Source: a bacterium
GTDB taxonomy: Bacteria; Desulfobacterota; Binatia; DP-6
NCBI GenBank assembly: GCA_026129405.1
Contig: JAHCID010000004.1
Location: 186,001 to 250,000 of the forward strand
Length of the DNA: 64,000 nucleotides
Reading direction: 5' to 3'
A model generated the notes under the pieces. That model did no database searches. It saw nothing but the letters and a program-made list of their open reading frames with translations, and had not been told where the DNA came from. How positions within the stretch are numbered: the stretch's first letter is position 1; every line of letters begins with the position of its first letter. Below are positions 18,126-28,971 of this stretch, piece by piece. Both the position numbers and the translations under genes were made by a program.

Positions 18126-18705
18126 CGCCAGGGTCGCTGCGGTTCGGCCAGCGCACGCAAGCGCCCTCTTCATGTGGCTGGGCGCCGCGGGTAGCTCACC
18201 GTGGGGCCCGGCGAGCCGACGAGGCGATTGCATGACTCCTCCGCGTTTCACCGGGGAGTCACGGTGCGGGCGATACGGACTCGCGCCACGAGGGACCTCT
18301 CTTCCGGGTGCGCTCGCCCGGGTGCGCTCGCCTAGATGGCCGGGCATGTACGGCCGTGTCCGCAGCACTCGTCCTCGTAGTCCTGGCCGGGGGGTGCAGC
18401 GAGCCGTTGCCGCCTCGTGGCTGATCGTGAAGGAGGTAACGGGCACCACTGCCGTGCTGAGCGGTGCGGGACTCATGCCTGCCACACTACGTTCGAGTCC
18501 GCGTCACGAGAGCCGGGATAGATATGAAGGCGATCGACTTGGACGGTCACCTCGTGCATCGAGTACGACTTCGCCGCGGCATCGTCGTCCCATGTCGCTC
18601 GCAGTGGCCTCCCGCTCTCGAATCCTCCACAATATCCGAGACGCCCAATGTCGAGCGATCGATTGCTGGGTGAGCAATCGGCGTCCGGGTCCTCGATTCC
18701 TCGAG
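18126..18705. other. 580-bp intergenic region, no gene seen
   Basis: It lies between the outer-membrane protein gene (plus) and the end of the GT2 gene (minus). I see no protein similarity on either strand. It contains an imperfect repeat, at about 18243-18280, of the segment near 16655-16690, and a hairpin at 18660-18680 just beyond the GT2 stop. The rest appears to be unselected spacer. Confidence 0.6.
18660..18680 (-). terminator. Hairpin just downstream of the efflux/glycosyltransferase operon
   Basis: CGATTGCT at 18660-18667 and AGCAATCG at 18673-18680 form an 8-bp stem with a 5-base loop, 26 bp past the last gene of the minus-strand operon. There is no T-run, so it is only a candidate terminator. 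Confidence 0.4.
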
Positions 18706-19494
18706 TCAACGAGCATCGGCTTCGTTGAGCACGCTTGCGGGGCCGCCGTCGTTGCATGGGTGTACATCGCGCCGCTCCAGAACGAGCCGGGCCAGGTACC
18801 AGCGCACGCCGAGCATGTCGATCAACGGCCGCCACAGGAACGCACGAACGCCGTAGCTCGATTGTCCTCCCAGACGCGGGCGATGCCCCACCGGGCACTC
18901 GCCAACGCGGAATCCCGCGGCGAGCGCGAACGCCGGAATGAAGGAGTAGAGGGTGCGGATCGGCGGCAGCGTCGCCACGACCGTTCGTCGCATGACTTTC
19001 AAGGCGCAACCCGAGTCCCGGACGTGATCATGGAGGACGCGCGACCGAACGGCGTTCGCGAGCCGCGACATGAACCGTCGCACGACGTTGTCCTGGCGCG
19101 AGACGCGGATGCCGCAGACGAGATCGAGGTCGTCGTGAGCGAGCATGTTCACGAGGAAGGGAATGTCCTCAGGGCGGTTCTGGCCGTCACCATCGAGGAT
19201 GACCACGAGATCTCCTCTCGCGTGGCGCAGCCCGGCATACAGCGCGGCGGCTTGGCCCCGATTGCGTTCAAACCGCACGCACCGGAATGCCCGGTCCTGG
19301 TCCACGAGCGTGTCTATGAGGGCGCCACTCCCGTCCGTGCTGCCATCGTCGACCAGAATGCACTCAAACCCGCCGTCGAGCGTGCTCATCACGTCACGAA
19401 CCTCGGCGGTGACCGCCGGTAGTGCGATTACCTCGTTGAAGACAGGCACGACGACCGAGAACCGCGGCGTCTTCCGATGCTCGGTGGCGGTCAC
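18706..19494 (-). CDS. Family 2 glycosyltransferase (DPM1/ArnC-like), short form
   Basis: A 262-residue GT2 enzyme. The nucleotide-sugar site is visible: FSVVVPVFNEVIALP, then ILVDDGSTDGS and VVILDGDGQNRPEDIP. Sequence LGGQSSYGVRAFLWRP follows, as in dolichol- or undecaprenyl-phosphate sugar synthases. These enzymes charge a polyprenyl phosphate with a sugar that an ArnT-like (GT39) enzyme then uses. Here that GT39 gene lies directly upstream, and its TGA overlaps this gene's GTG start as GTGA. ArnC-type proteins usually have two C-terminal membrane helices; none is evident in this shorter protein. It is the last gene of the seven-gene minus-strand operon. Confidence 0.85.
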   Translation of the reverse strand: MTATEHRKTPRFSVVVPVFNEVIALPAVTAEVRDVMSTLDGGFECILVDDGSTDGSGALIDTLVDQDRAFRCVRFERNRGQAAALYAGLRHARGDLVVILDGDGQNRPEDIPFLVNMLAHDDLDLVCGIRVSRQDNVVRRFMSRLANAVRSRVLHDHVRDSGCALKVMRRTVVATLPPIRTLYSFIPAFALAAGFRVGECPVGHRPRLGGQSSYGVRAFLWRPLIDMLGVRWYLARLVLERRDVHPCNDGGPASVLNEADAR

Positions 19495-21164
19495 CGAGTC
19501 GCCCACAGCGCGCTCCGCTGGTCCGTCGCCATGACGACCAGTGGAAGGTTCCAACGCGGTGTCTGCGTGACCCTTCCGGCACCGGTGAGCACGTAGAACG
19601 AGGGTGTCGCGCGGATCAGCTGGCGTGCGTGGGCCGGCGTGACGAGTCTGCCGTCGGCCAGAAAGCGCTCGGGTCGCGACGACACGTAGTTGCTCGTGAG
19701 CTCACGGCCGTCGAAGGTCGCCAACAGCATCGTCCTCCTGTGGTAGAAGGCCAGGCTCGGCCGGAAATGCCGCAATCCGACGACCGTGGCATTCGGAGGC
19801 AGGGCGCTCGCGAGCCTTCGTGCCGAGCGACTCTCCGCAAATGGCATGAGCGGATCCAGCGCGAGCAAGTACAGGGCGGGCGCGAACACGGCGGCCAGCG
19901 CGAGTGCCGGGCGCCGTCGTCCCGCGGCGAGCACGGCCGCACCCCACACGATGCAGACGCCGCAGGTGATCAAGAACAGCGGTTGGACCAGCGTCGGCGG
20001 TGCCTCCTTCGGGAAATCCGCGAGCGCCGTGGCGTCCTGCTGCCCTACGAGGGAAAGCAGCGCAACGAACAGCGCGATGACGGCGGCCCCCCGCAGGGCC
20101 GACAGCGCGCGTTCCGGCGCGAGCGTGATGCCCGCTCCGACGAGCAGTGCGAGCGGGACGAGCGCCGGGAGCACGTAACCCGCGCGCTTCGACGCACTGA
20201 TCGAGAAGAACACGAGGATTGCCACGGCGGCCCGTGCCGCGAAGTGGATCGCGCTACGCTGGCAGGGTGTCGTTCCGCCGTCCCGCATCAGCATGGGGGC
20301 GGTCCACAGCAGGACCGAGGCCCACACGCCCATGCCGACCACGGCCACCGCGGTCGGATAGTAGACGGGTTCGCCGCGGTGAAACCGAGCCGTCGATGTG
20401 AAGCGCAGCAGCGTCTCGTCGACGACAGCGTAGCGGAGAAAATCGGGCTCTGCGTGAACCACCCACAGGAGCCAAGGCAGCACCACGGTCAACGTGAGCG
20501 CGGACGCCGCGAGCACGACGATCCGTCGCGACCGCTGCACCGGCGGAGGAAGTGCCCCACGGCCACACCACCAGGCGAGCAGCGGCAGCACGACTCCCAC
20601 GGGGCCCTTCGTCAACACCGCGAGCCCCATCGAGAGTCCTGCGAGCGGCAGCCATACTGCCGCTGCCCCCCCGAGGCGGGTACGCACGAGACTGACGAGT
20701 GCCGCGGTGACGAAGGCCGTGAACGGCATGTCGAAAATGGTCAGCCGCGCATAGACTAGGGCGAGGGGAGCAGTGGCCAAGGCCACGCCGGCCCAGCAGG
20801 CCGCGAGGCGGCCGAGCAACATGCGCGTCAGAGCGACCGTCAGCAGCACGAGCGCCACCCCGGCCAAGGCAGCAGGAAGCCGTGCCGAAATCTCGTTGGT
20901 GCCGAAGGCCCGGAATGCTCCCGCGATGATCCAAAACAGCATCGGCGGCTTGTCGAGAAACGGGAGCCCGTTGAGCCGCGGCACCATCCACGACCCGAAC
21001 CCGAGCATCTCGCGCGCCACCTCCGCGTTGCGCCCCTCGTCCGGATCGAGCAGCGGCCAGCGTCCCAACCCCCAGAACATGGGAACGCACGCCAGGATGG
21101 GCAGCGCGACCACCCACGCCGCGCGCACGCTGGAGGAGCGGACCGACGACTGTGCGGCTTCCAC
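19491..21164 (-). CDS. ArnT/GT39-family membrane glycosyltransferase
   Basis: A 557-residue polytopic membrane protein starting at GTG 21164. The N-terminal periplasmic-loop motif is intact: LLDPDEGRNAEVAREML with the catalytic-type D-E pair, followed by PRLNGLPFLDKPPMLFW, which matches the ArnT pattern. GT39 enzymes move a sugar from undecaprenyl phosphate onto lipid A, protein or glycolipid at the outer face of the inner membrane. Roughly a dozen hydrophobic segments follow and the C-terminus is a soluble domain. It sits 17 bp after the RND pump gene and overlaps the GT2 gene, so efflux and surface glycosylation would be expressed together. The acceptor and sugar are unknown. Confidence 0.85.
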   Translation of the reverse strand: MEAAQSSVRSSSVRAAWVVALPILACVPMFWGLGRWPLLDPDEGRNAEVAREMLGFGSWMVPRLNGLPFLDKPPMLFWIIAGAFRAFGTNEISARLPAALAGVALVLLTVALTRMLLGRLAACWAGVALATAPLALVYARLTIFDMPFTAFVTAALVSLVRTRLGGAAAVWLPLAGLSMGLAVLTKGPVGVVLPLLAWWCGRGALPPPVQRSRRIVVLAASALTLTVVLPWLLWVVHAEPDFLRYAVVDETLLRFTSTARFHRGEPVYYPTAVAVVGMGVWASVLLWTAPMLMRDGGTTPCQRSAIHFAARAAVAILVFFSISASKRAGYVLPALVPLALLVGAGITLAPERALSALRGAAVIALFVALLSLVGQQDATALADFPKEAPPTLVQPLFLITCGVCIVWGAAVLAAGRRRPALALAAVFAPALYLLALDPLMPFAESRSARRLASALPPNATVVGLRHFRPSLAFYHRRTMLLATFDGRELTSNYVSSRPERFLADGRLVTPAHARQLIRATPSFYVLTGAGRVTQTPRWNLPLVVMATDQRSALWATR

Positions 21165-21180
21165 CTGGGTAAAACCGCTA

Positions 21181-24100
21181 TCAGTCGAGGTCTGACGCTT
21201 CCGTGAAGGCAGCGTGTGCCCGCCGGCCGAAGTGCGCGTAGAGGGCCGGCATCAGCAGGAGGTTCAGCGTCGTCGACGTCCCGAGGCCGCCGAGGATGAC
21301 GGTCGCCATCGGGAACTCGATCTCCCGACCCGGTCCGTTTCCCCCGACGATCAGTGGAAGCAGCCCGACCCCCGCGCACAACGCGGTCATCAGGATGGGC
21401 GCCAGGCGTTCAACGGCGCCGCGCACGACGAGCTCCCGACCGAACGGCATGCCCTCCACCGTCTCGAGATGGCGATAGTGGCTGAGGAGCATGATGGCGT
21501 TGCGGGCCGCGATGCCGGTGACGGTGACGAAGCCGACCAGTGATCCCAGCGAGAGCACACCTCCGCCCAGGACGACGCCGACCATGCCGCCAACGGCCGC
21601 AAAGGGAAGCGTCGACAGGACCAACCCCGTGAGGCGCCATGACTGAAACTCCATATGCAAAAGGCCGACGATCGCGAGCAACGCCATCCCAGCGAGCAGC
21701 AACATCCGGCGTTGTGATTCCTGTCGCGCGGCGAGCTCGCCCAAGACCTCCGGGTGATAGCCGGGCGGAAAGGTCACGGATCGCACGGCCTCGTCGACCT
21801 CGCGCGTGACGCTTCCGAGATCGCGCCCGGCGACGTTGCACGTGACGTCCAGCCGGCGCGAGCCGCCATCGTGTCTGATCTCGTTGGGCGTCGGCTCGAC
21901 GGCGATCTCGGCAACGTCGCGTAACGGAACCTGCGTCCCGTCGGGGGCATCGACGAGGACGTCGCCGAGTCCCCACGGATCGCTGCGCAGCGCAGGGGTG
22001 CCCAGCAGGACCACCGGCAGCGCACGCTGGTGGTCGTAGATCTCTCCGACCGCCAGTCCCTGGACGAGCGCGGTGACCGTGTGGCGCACCTGACCGGGCG
22101 TCACGCCGAATATCGAAGCGGCGTCGGGACGCCAACGGACCGCTACGTGCGGGACGAGAACGCTGGGCTCGGTACGTAGGGCGGTCACCCCCGGCACACG
22201 CTCCAGTACGGTCGCCACCTCCCGCGACTTTGCGCGCAGCACGTCCATGTCGGGACCGAAGGTGCGTACGACGATGGTAGCGCCGGCGCCCGTCAGCACC
22301 TCCGCGATGCGCTCGCGGAGGTACGTCAGGACGTCACGATGTAGGCCCGGATATCCATCGATCACCGCCCGGATGCGCTCCACCGTGGTCGCGTAGTGCG
22401 CGGTCGGCTCGATGCTCGTCCATAGCTCCGCGAAGTTCTGCCCGACGACCTCGTCGGCAGCTTCGGCACGTCCGAGATGTGCACCGAAGTTGCGCACGCC
22501 CGGGATGGCGCGAAGCTCCGCACTGACCCGCTCGGTCACCCGTCGCATGGCCTCTAGCGATGTCCCCGGTTTCCCGACCCAGTGCATGAGAAAGTCGGTC
22601 TCCTGGAACGAGGGAAGAAACTCTTCGCCGAGAAAGGGAACCACCAGGAGGCTCAGGGCGACCGCGACCGCGCTACATGCGATCGCCACGCGGGGGTGCG
22701 CCACTAGAGACGGAAGAAGACGCCGATAGACCCGCTCGAAGGCGCGTGCCAATGGCGATCGCGGGCGCTTCGCCATTGGAGGAAGGAGAAGCAGTGAAAG
22801 TGCGGGCGTGACAGTTAGCGCGACGACCATGGAAGCAAGGATCGCGAGGACGTAGGAGGCCGCGAGCGGGCGAAAGAAGGCGCCCGCGACGCCCGGCAGG
22901 AAGAAGGCGGGTATGAGCACGGCCATCACGATGGCGCTCGCGAGCACCACGGCGCTGCGGACTTCGAGCGATGCCGCCCAGACGATGTCGAGCGCCGCCC
23001 TCGCCTCATCGTGCCCCACGGCCGACTCGTGCAGACGGCGTGCGACGTTCTCGACGTCGACGATGGCGTCGTCGACGACGACGCCGACGGCGATTGCCAT
23101 CCCAGCCAGCGCCATCGTGTCGATCGTTCCGCCGAACGCGGTGAGCGCCAGCCCGGCAGCGAGAAGCGACAGCGGGATGGATACGGCGCTGATCAGTGCC
23201 GCGCGCCACTCGGCGAAGAACATCAGCAGGACCGCTGCGACGAGCAGGCAGCCGAGCACCAGCGCGCTCCGCAGGCCATCCAGGGCACGCATCACGAACG
23301 TGGCCGGTCGAAAGATCGTCGCGTCGACGTCGACGCCAGCGAGTGCCGGAGCCAGATCGGTGAGCGCGGCGTCCACGGCGCGCGTGACGTCGAGCGTGTT
23401 GCCCCACGGCTCCTTCTCCACGATGAGCAGCAATCCCGGACCGTCGTCGACGACCGCGTCGCCGATCGGCGTTGGAGAGCCGAGGCGGACCTCCGCTACG
23501 TCGCCGAGCCGAACCGGCGCTGAGCCGCGCATCGTGACGATGCTCTGGGCGAGATCGCTGGCCGAGGTCACGGCTGCCACGTGTCGCACTGGCAGGCGTT
23601 GGTTCGGCAAGTCGAAAAATCCGCCTCCGCCGACCGCCGTAGCGTCGCCGGCGGCACGCGCCACGGCATCCATCGTCACGCCGGCGATCTGGAGTCGTGT
23701 CGGATCGACGAGCACCTGATATTGGCGATCGCGCGCACCCCAGATGGCGACGTTGGCTACGCCGCGCATCGCCATCAGCCGCGGCCGGATCGTCCAGCGC
23801 GCGAGTTCCGTCAGATCCATGATCGAGAGGGTGCGCGAGCGGATGCCGATCGCCATGGCACGGCTCACCGATGAGACGGCGGGCATCATGACCGGCGCGC
23901 GAGCGGCCGCGGGAAGCGGCGCGGCAGCGAGCGCGAGCCGCTCCTGCACCAGCTGTCGCGCGCGCAGCAGATCCGTTCCCATCTCGAACAGGAGCTCGAC
24001 AGACGACAGGCCCGAGACCGATTTCGAACGGATCGTCGTCGCCCAGGCGAGCCCCGAAAGCCCCTGCTCGAGCGGCGCCGTGATGAGCGCTTCCACCTCT

Positions 24101-24276
24101 TCGGTCGACAGACCGGGAGCCTCCGTCTGGATCTCGACTCGGGGAGGTGCGAACTCCGGAAAGACGTCGAACGGTGCGCGACGCAGGTGGGCGACGCCGA
24201 TGAGCGTCGCCGCCACCACACTTCCGACCACGATCCACCGGTGGCGCAGTGACACGCCGACCAGCCAGGCCATCAT
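21181..24276 (-). CDS. CusA/CzcA-type RND efflux pump, inner-membrane component
   Basis: A 1031-residue RND transporter starting at ATG 24276. It opens with one membrane helix and the HME-type segment [20 protein letters not shown] with [15 protein letters not shown]. The fourth helix contains the proton-relay pattern [17 protein letters not shown], with two Asp and one Glu as in heavy-metal pumps. The second half repeats the fold and ends after [15 protein letters not shown]. This points to export of metal cations or related toxic ions across both membranes together with the adaptor and TolC-type gene just upstream. Which metal cannot be read reliably without the pore methionines mapped on a structure. 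The 7-bp spacing from the adaptor gene indicates one operon. Confidence 0.9.
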   Translation of the reverse strand: MMAWLVGVSLRHRWIVVGSVVAATLIGVAHLRRAPFDVFPEFAPPRVEIQTEAPGLSTEEVEALITAPLEQGLSGLAWATTIRSKSVSGLSSVELLFEMGTDLLRARQLVQERLALAAAPLPAAARAPVMMPAVSSVSRAMAIGIRSRTLSIMDLTELARWTIRPRLMAMRGVANVAIWGARDRQYQVLVDPTRLQIAGVTMDAVARAAGDATAVGGGGFFDLPNQRLPVRHVAAVTSASDLAQSIVTMRGSAPVRLGDVAEVRLGSPTPIGDAVVDDGPGLLLIVEKEPWGNTLDVTRAVDAALTDLAPALAGVDVDATIFRPATFVMRALDGLRSALVLGCLLVAAVLLMFFAEWRAALISAVSIPLSLLAAGLALTAFGGTIDTMALAGMAIAVGVVVDDAIVDVENVARRLHESAVGHDEARAALDIVWAASLEVRSAVVLASAIVMAVLIPAFFLPGVAGAFFRPLAASYVLAILASMVVALTVTPALSLLLLPPMAKRPRSPLARAFERVYRRLLPSLVAHPRVAIACSAVAVALSLLVVPFLGEEFLPSFQETDFLMHWVGKPGTSLEAMRRVTERVSAELRAIPGVRNFGAHLGRAEAADEVVGQNFAELWTSIEPTAHYATTVERIRAVIDGYPGLHRDVLTYLRERIAEVLTGAGATIVVRTFGPDMDVLRAKSREVATVLERVPGVTALRTEPSVLVPHVAVRWRPDAASIFGVTPGQVRHTVTALVQGLAVGEIYDHQRALPVVLLGTPALRSDPWGLGDVLVDAPDGTQVPLRDVAEIAVEPTPNEIRHDGGSRRLDVTCNVAGRDLGSVTREVDEAVRSVTFPPGYHPEVLGELAARQESQRRMLLLAGMALLAIVGLLHMEFQSWRLTGLVLSTLPFAAVGGMVGVVLGGGVLSLGSLVGFVTVTGIAARNAIMLLSHYRHLETVEGMPFGRELVVRGAVERLAPILMTALCAGVGLLPLIVGGNGPGREIEFPMATVILGGLGTSTTLNLLLMPALYAHFGRRAHAAFTEASDLD

Positions 24277-24283
24277 CGAGGCA

Positions 24284-25327
24284 TCACCGGTCGTCGCCGA
24301 GCTCGTGGCCGAACAGCTCGGTCGCTCCGTCGGTCACGACGCGCGCACCGGCGGAGGGGCCGCGCGCCAATCGCGCCCCCGCCCCATCTATCGACCTCAC
24401 GTCGACGCGCGTGCGGGTGAAGCGACGCGGAGCGGTTTCCACGTAGATCCACGTACTGCCGTGCACGTCGTAGAGGATTGCCCCAGCGGGCACGACGACG
24501 CCGTCTTCGCTGTCGCGCAACGGGATCGCGACGCGAACCCGTTGCCCAGGACGCCACCCCTCCCCTACGTCGTCGAGCTTGTAGAAGACGTCGACGACCC
24601 CCACCGCAGTGTTGGTAGACAATGGGACAGCGACCGGATGGGCCTCGCGGGGAGGATCGTCGGTGTCCGTTCCGAGTGCGGAGACGGCGGCGATGGCTGC
24701 GTGATTGATCCGCTGGAGATCACCGGTGTAGAGCGCGACGCGTACCCACAGCGTCTTCTTCTGGACCGCATCGAACACGGATGTCCCCAGCAACGCCCGT
24801 TTCTCGCGCGCCGTGCGCAGACCTGCCTCGGCCAAGTGCACCTGCGCACGCGCTTCATCGAGGGCACGCCGGGTACCGGCACGGCTTTCGAGCAGGCGCT
24901 CGGCGCGCACCAGCGATGCGCGCGCGGTGTCGAGCTGTACGTTTGCCACGGCGATCTGCCCGTCTGCATCGATCTGCGTCTCGGCGACCTTGACCAGCTC
25001 GGCCGGTGTCGTCATCGGCATGAGCGCGAAGATCGAACGGTTGCTGCGATCATCGGGCCGCGCGAGCGGCAGCAGCAGATCGCCAGCGAGCGTAAGGAGC
25101 CGCCCGACCCGCGCGGTCTCGACGGACACCGTCACGATCCCGAGGCGGTGCTCGGCCTCCCCACTCACCTCGACCGATGGGAGACCGTCTTTGACTACGA
25201 CCTGCGCCGGCGCGCTTTCTCGCGACGCTGCACTCCTTCCACAGGCGACGGCGATGAGCGCAGCCGCGATCGGCGACAGCGCGGGGCGTGGGCGGCGACC
25301 GCTATCGCCGCGCATGGCCCGCACCAT
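24284..25327 (-). CDS. RND periplasmic adaptor (membrane fusion protein), lipoprotein
   Basis: A 347-residue protein from ATG 25327 (an alternative ATG is at 25315), overlapping the TolC-type gene end by up to 26 bp. The N-terminus is a lipoprotein-type signal with cysteine in [12 protein letters not shown] long alpha-hairpin follows ([20 protein letters not shown] then [20 protein letters not shown]). The beta-barrel ([14 protein letters not shown]) and membrane-proximal parts ([16 protein letters not shown]) come next. The first half of the barrel-sandwich domain looks shorter than usual: the common A-P-x-x-G-x-V strand is not evident. It links the CusA-like pump to the outer-membrane factor. 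Confidence 0.85.
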   Translation of the reverse strand: MVRAMRGDSGRRPRPALSPIAAALIAVACGRSAASRESAPAQVVVKDGLPSVEVSGEAEHRLGIVTVSVETARVGRLLTLAGDLLLPLARPDDRSNRSIFALMPMTTPAELVKVAETQIDADGQIAVANVQLDTARASLVRAERLLESRAGTRRALDEARAQVHLAEAGLRTAREKRALLGTSVFDAVQKKTLWVRVALYTGDLQRINHAAIAAVSALGTDTDDPPREAHPVAVPLSTNTAVGVVDVFYKLDDVGEGWRPGQRVRVAIPLRDSEDGVVVPAGAILYDVHGSTWIYVETAPRRFTRTRVDVRSIDGAGARLARGPSAGARVVTDGATELFGHELGDDR

Positions 25328-26693
25328 CCTCGGGAATTCGTGCCCCGACGCTTCGCTCCATATCCGCCCACGCGCGCCGCACGTCGGCGGCGAGCTCGGC
25401 CTCGCGGGCCCGCGCCGCGACCAGCTGACGCACGTTCTCCTGAACCATGAGCGGCGAGAGCTCGCCGATCTCATAGGCGGCTTCCGAGCCCCGCACGAGC
25501 TCCTCGAGGAAAGGCACGAGCTCCGTGCTCCAGCGATGCCATGCTTCGATGGCCTGACGGCATCGTACGGATGACGAACGCACCTCACGCAGCACACGCT
25601 GGCGCGCGCCGACGTATCCCCAGGCCGCGCGCTGAACCTCGGCGTCCGCCCGGAGCCGCGCTGCCTGATTCTGGTTGAAGAGCGGCAGTAGCAGCTGGGC
25701 GCCAGGGCCCATTTCGAACCCTTGCTTGCCGCTGCCGTTCGCATCGGCGATCCCAGAGATCGCAAAGATCTCCGCGACTGCTAACCCAGCACGTTCCCCC
25801 GCCGCTTCCACTGCGATCTCCGCCGCCCGAATATCCGGCCGTGCCGCGAGCGCCCGTTGCTCCAGCCACTCGGGGGGTGGGTCGCTCGTCGGCGTTGGGA
25901 TCGGAGCGACGTCGAGATGCTCGGCGACACCCGTGAGCCCGAGTAGGTACAAGAGTTGCTGTTCGGCGAGGGCGACGTCCCAGCGCAGGCGTGCCGCTTC
26001 GTCTCGGGCACGGGCAGCCTCTGCGGTCTGCGTCGCGACATCGAGCGCGCTGCTCTCGCCCGCGCGCTCGCGGGCGGTGGTTAGTTCCGTGACACGGTCG
26101 CGCACCTGTACGGCCTCCGTGGAGGTTCGGATCCGGTCGCGCGCGAGCGCGACATCGCTTACCGCCACCCGAACGTCTCGGATCAGGTCTAGCCCGGTTT
26201 GCAAAAGTTCGTTGGCGGCACGCTCCGCGTCGAGCGCGGCGATCCGGACCCGACGCGGCCGCAGCCATAGCGCCTCGAGTGGAAACGTGGCGGCGAACTC
26301 GAGCTGCTTCGGCCCGAGCGGGAACAACACCGCGAGCGTCGGATTCGACAGTAGTCCAGCCTGCGCGAGCTCGGCTCGCGAGAGCCCGAGCTTCGCGAGG
26401 CTCTCTTGAAACGGCGCGTCGTTCCACAGCGCAATGGCGACGGTGTCGTCGGTGTTCAGCGGACCGTGGATGTCGATGCCGGGCGGCACACGCGTGGTCA
26501 CATCCGCATCGGGACGGACGCCGTGCTCACCGCGCCGGCCTAGCCCTTCCGACAGCGCGGCGCGTTCCGTGAACGCGCTGTGCGGCACACATCCAGACGA
26601 GACCGCCGATGCCCCGACAGCAACGGCGATCAACCAGCGCCGCCGACCGTCGCTGTGGCGAGTCCGTACGGTGCGCTCAGGGATGCATTTCAC
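25302..26693 (-). CDS. TolC-family outer-membrane efflux factor, lipoprotein
   Basis: A TolC/OMF protein of 463 residues if started at GTG 26693. An upstream in-frame GTG/ATG-like region allows up to 481. A lipoprotein-like signal ends at SAVSSGC. The two repeated OEP halves are recognisable: LSRAELAQAGLLSNPTLAV and AALDAERAANELLQTGLDLI in the first half; ERAGLAVAEIFAISG then GPGAQLLLPLFNQNQAARLR in the second, the last being a hallmark of OMF proteins. It forms the outer-membrane duct for the CusA-like pump. It is the third gene of the operon, after the regulators, and overlaps the adaptor gene. Confidence 0.88.
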   Translation of the reverse strand: MKCIPERTVRTRHSDGRRRWLIAVAVGASAVSSGCVPHSAFTERAALSEGLGRRGEHGVRPDADVTTRVPPGIDIHGPLNTDDTVAIALWNDAPFQESLAKLGLSRAELAQAGLLSNPTLAVLFPLGPKQLEFAATFPLEALWLRPRRVRIAALDAERAANELLQTGLDLIRDVRVAVSDVALARDRIRTSTEAVQVRDRVTELTTARERAGESSALDVATQTAEAARARDEAARLRWDVALAEQQLLYLLGLTGVAEHLDVAPIPTPTSDPPPEWLEQRALAARPDIRAAEIAVEAAGERAGLAVAEIFAISGIADANGSGKQGFEMGPGAQLLLPLFNQNQAARLRADAEVQRAAWGYVGARQRVLREVRSSSVRCRQAIEAWHRWSTELVPFLEELVRGSEAAYEIGELSPLMVQENVRQLVAARAREAELAADVRRAWADMERSVGARIPEDGAGHARR

Positions 26694-26865
26694 GACACCA
26701 GCGGTAGCTCGCTCCTCGTGACGAGAAGGTGAACTACTGCGCCGCACCAGATGCCGTCGTCTCGAAGTCCCTTCGCCAATGAGCCCGCGAGATGTTGCCC
26801 GCCTCGGCGCGTTTCAGCGCGACTCGGCGTTCGCGGCGGTAGCCATCCGCGCGAGCGGAAGTGGG

Positions 26866-28230
26866 TCAGCCTCCGGCTCGGGCTCGCGCCACGACCGGCA
26901 GCGCCAGCACGGCGCGGGTGCCGCGCCCCTCCTGGCTGTCTATGTCGAGCTGGCCTCGATGCCGCTCGGCGATCTCGCGTGACAGCGCCAGACCAAGGCC
27001 GGTGCCTGGCGACGACGTGCCCCGGCCCCGTGCGAAGCGCTCGAAAACGCGCGGTCGGTCTTCGTCGGCGATTCCGGGGCCCTCGTCGTCGACGACCACC
27101 CGCACCCAGCCGTTGTCGCTCACGACATCGACATGTACGGCACTCCTCGCTGGCGTGTGGCGGAAGGCGTTGTCGACGAGGTTCACGATCACTCGCCGCA
27201 GGAACGAGGGGACACCCGTCACCCACACCTCGGCGCCGACGTCCCAGCGAAACGGTCGCTGCTGCTCTGCGGCGATCACCTCCATCTCACGCAACACCTC
27301 GCCCACGAGGATATCGAGGCGAACGGGTTCCCGGCCGGCATCCAGAACGCCGGCCTCGACCGCGCTCAGCGCCAGCAGATCCTCGGAGAGCCTGCCAAGA
27401 CGCTCAGCTTGCTCGAGTCCATCGAGGAGCCCCTCGCGCCAGGCCGCCGGCTGTTGGCGCCCGAGTGCGACCTCCAGCGTGGCGCGCAGCGCCGCCACCG
27501 GCGTACGAAGCTCATGCGCAGCGTCGGCGGTGAAACGACGAAGGTGGTTGACCGCCGCGTCGAGGCGACCTAGCAGGCGGTTTAGGACGACCACGAGCCC
27601 GTCGACCTCCAGCGTGTCGCGGCGCACGAGCCGGCGCGCGAGCGTGCTGGCCTCGATGGCCTCGATCTCCTCGGCAAGACGGCGTAGCTCACGGGTGGCG
27701 CGCGTCGTCACGCCCCACATGAGAGACACGAGGGCGACGAAGACCGCTGCGGCGCCGGCCACGATGCGGCGGCGTATCGCGCGCAGCGCCGCAATCGGGC
27801 GTCCGGCATCCACGCCGAGGACGAGCGTGCCCTGCGCGGTATCGCGCCGGACAAGTCGCATGCCGCGCAACTGCCCGCGCACTCGGAGGGCGCGCGTGAC
27901 CGACTGGCGACGTGGGAGCGTGGTCCGCAAGAGACGGGGAACAGGGCCGGCTTCGGCGCGAACGGTGCCGTTCTCGTCGAGCATGAGTACGAACTTCCCC
28001 GGGCCTAAGTCACGCTCGCGAGCGATCTGGGCCACTGCGGTCGCGCGATCAATGCCGTGGGGCAGTGTCGCGAGCAGGTCTGCTTCCTCGAGGAGCGCGG
28101 CGTCGATCGCCGCCCAGGTGGAGATGCGCATCTGCCGGTTGAGCAGCACCGCTGCGGTCACGATCACCAGCGCCGCGACGAGGGCGAAGGCAAGGGTCAA
28201 ACGCAGCCGAAGGCTGCGCGGCCTCAGCAT
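26866..28230 (-). CDS. Sensor histidine kinase of the efflux operon
   Basis: A 454-residue kinase from ATG 28230. TM1 is at about residues 11-31 and TM2 at about 155-175, enclosing a periplasmic sensor of about 120 residues. HAMP-like sequence precedes the H-box ADAAHELRTP with phospho-acceptor H239. Later come the N-box IVNLVDNAFRHTP, the G1 box DEGPGIADEDRPRVFERF and the G2 box GTGLGLALS. It belongs to the OmpR-partner kinases (CusS/PmrB/QseC-like). The start overlaps the stop of the response-regulator gene by 7 bp (ATGCTGA). Its neighbours suggest it senses metal or envelope stress and drives the downstream efflux and glycosyltransferase genes. Confidence 0.9.
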   Translation of the reverse strand: MLRPRSLRLRLTLAFALVAALVIVTAAVLLNRQMRISTWAAIDAALLEEADLLATLPHGIDRATAVAQIARERDLGPGKFVLMLDENGTVRAEAGPVPRLLRTTLPRRQSVTRALRVRGQLRGMRLVRRDTAQGTLVLGVDAGRPIAALRAIRRRIVAGAAAVFVALVSLMWGVTTRATRELRRLAEEIEAIEASTLARRLVRRDTLEVDGLVVVLNRLLGRLDAAVNHLRRFTADAAHELRTPVAALRATLEVALGRQQPAAWREGLLDGLEQAERLGRLSEDLLALSAVEAGVLDAGREPVRLDILVGEVLREMEVIAAEQQRPFRWDVGAEVWVTGVPSFLRRVIVNLVDNAFRHTPARSAVHVDVVSDNGWVRVVVDDEGPGIADEDRPRVFERFARGRGTSSPGTGLGLALSREIAERHRGQLDIDSQEGRGTRAVLALPVVARARAGG

Positions 28231-28904
28231 GGCGGTTCGGCGGCGAGAACGAAGCCGGCGCCGCGCACGGTGTGCAAGAGCGGCGCTGCGCCATCGATGT
28301 CGAGCTTGCGACGCACTCGGCATATGTAGACATCGACGAGGTTGGACAACCCATCATAGTTGCGGTCCCAGCAGTCATCGAGGAGTTGGCTACGTGTGAC
28401 GAGCTCACCCGCATGGCGCGCGAGGTATTCGAGTATCGCGAACTCCTTCGCCGTCAAGGAGATCGCGCGCCCCGCACGGCGCACATTGAAACGCGCAGGA
28501 TCGACCTCGAGATCGCCGACGCGCAGTACCGGCGGCAGGGTGGCTGTGCCGCGCCGTAGGAGCGCGCGCACCCGCGCCACGACCTCGGCAAAGGCGAACG
28601 GCTTCGCCAAGTAGTCGTCCGCTCCGGCGTCTAGCCCGCCCACGCGGTCAGAGAGCCTGCCTCGCGCAGTGAGCACGAGGATGGGGAGCGCGCTGCCCCG
28701 CTGACGTAGGTCGCGCAGAAAGAGCAAGCCATCGCCATCCGGAAGCCCGAGGTCAAGGATGACGCAGTCGTAGGCGTGCTCGCGACATAGCTCGTCCGCC
28801 TCTTCCGCCCGTCCGGCCAGATCGACCGCATAGCCGCGGGCAACAAGCCCATCGCGCAGCGCGCGAGCAATTGCACGGTCGTCCTCGACCACCAGCAGTC
28901 GCAT
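28224..28904 (-). CDS. OmpR/PhoB-family response regulator
   Basis: A 226-residue regulator from ATG 28904. The receiver domain shows the acidic pocket VVEDD at 5-9 and phosphorylation site D51 (CVILDLGLPDGDG), then LTARG and LAKPF with the conserved lysine. A winged-helix DNA-binding domain follows (SLTAKEFAILEYLARHAGEL, VDVYICRVRRKLD). It is the first gene of the minus-strand operon, so it probably also controls itself. About 98 bp separate its start from the divergent GT39 gene at 29003, and that spacer is the natural place for its binding site. Confidence 0.92.
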   Translation of the reverse strand: MRLLVVEDDRAIARALRDGLVARGYAVDLAGRAEEADELCREHAYDCVILDLGLPDGDGLLFLRDLRQRGSALPILVLTARGRLSDRVGGLDAGADDYLAKPFAFAEVVARVRALLRRGTATLPPVLRVGDLEVDPARFNVRRAGRAISLTAKEFAILEYLARHAGELVTRSQLLDDCWDRNYDGLSNLVDVYICRVRRKLDIDGAAPLLHTVRGAGFVLAAEPPC

Positions 28905-28971
28905 CGCGCCGGAGGATAAGCCGCTCCATTGTGCCGCGCGAACGCCCTGAAGGTGTCCGGTCCGCACCCGA

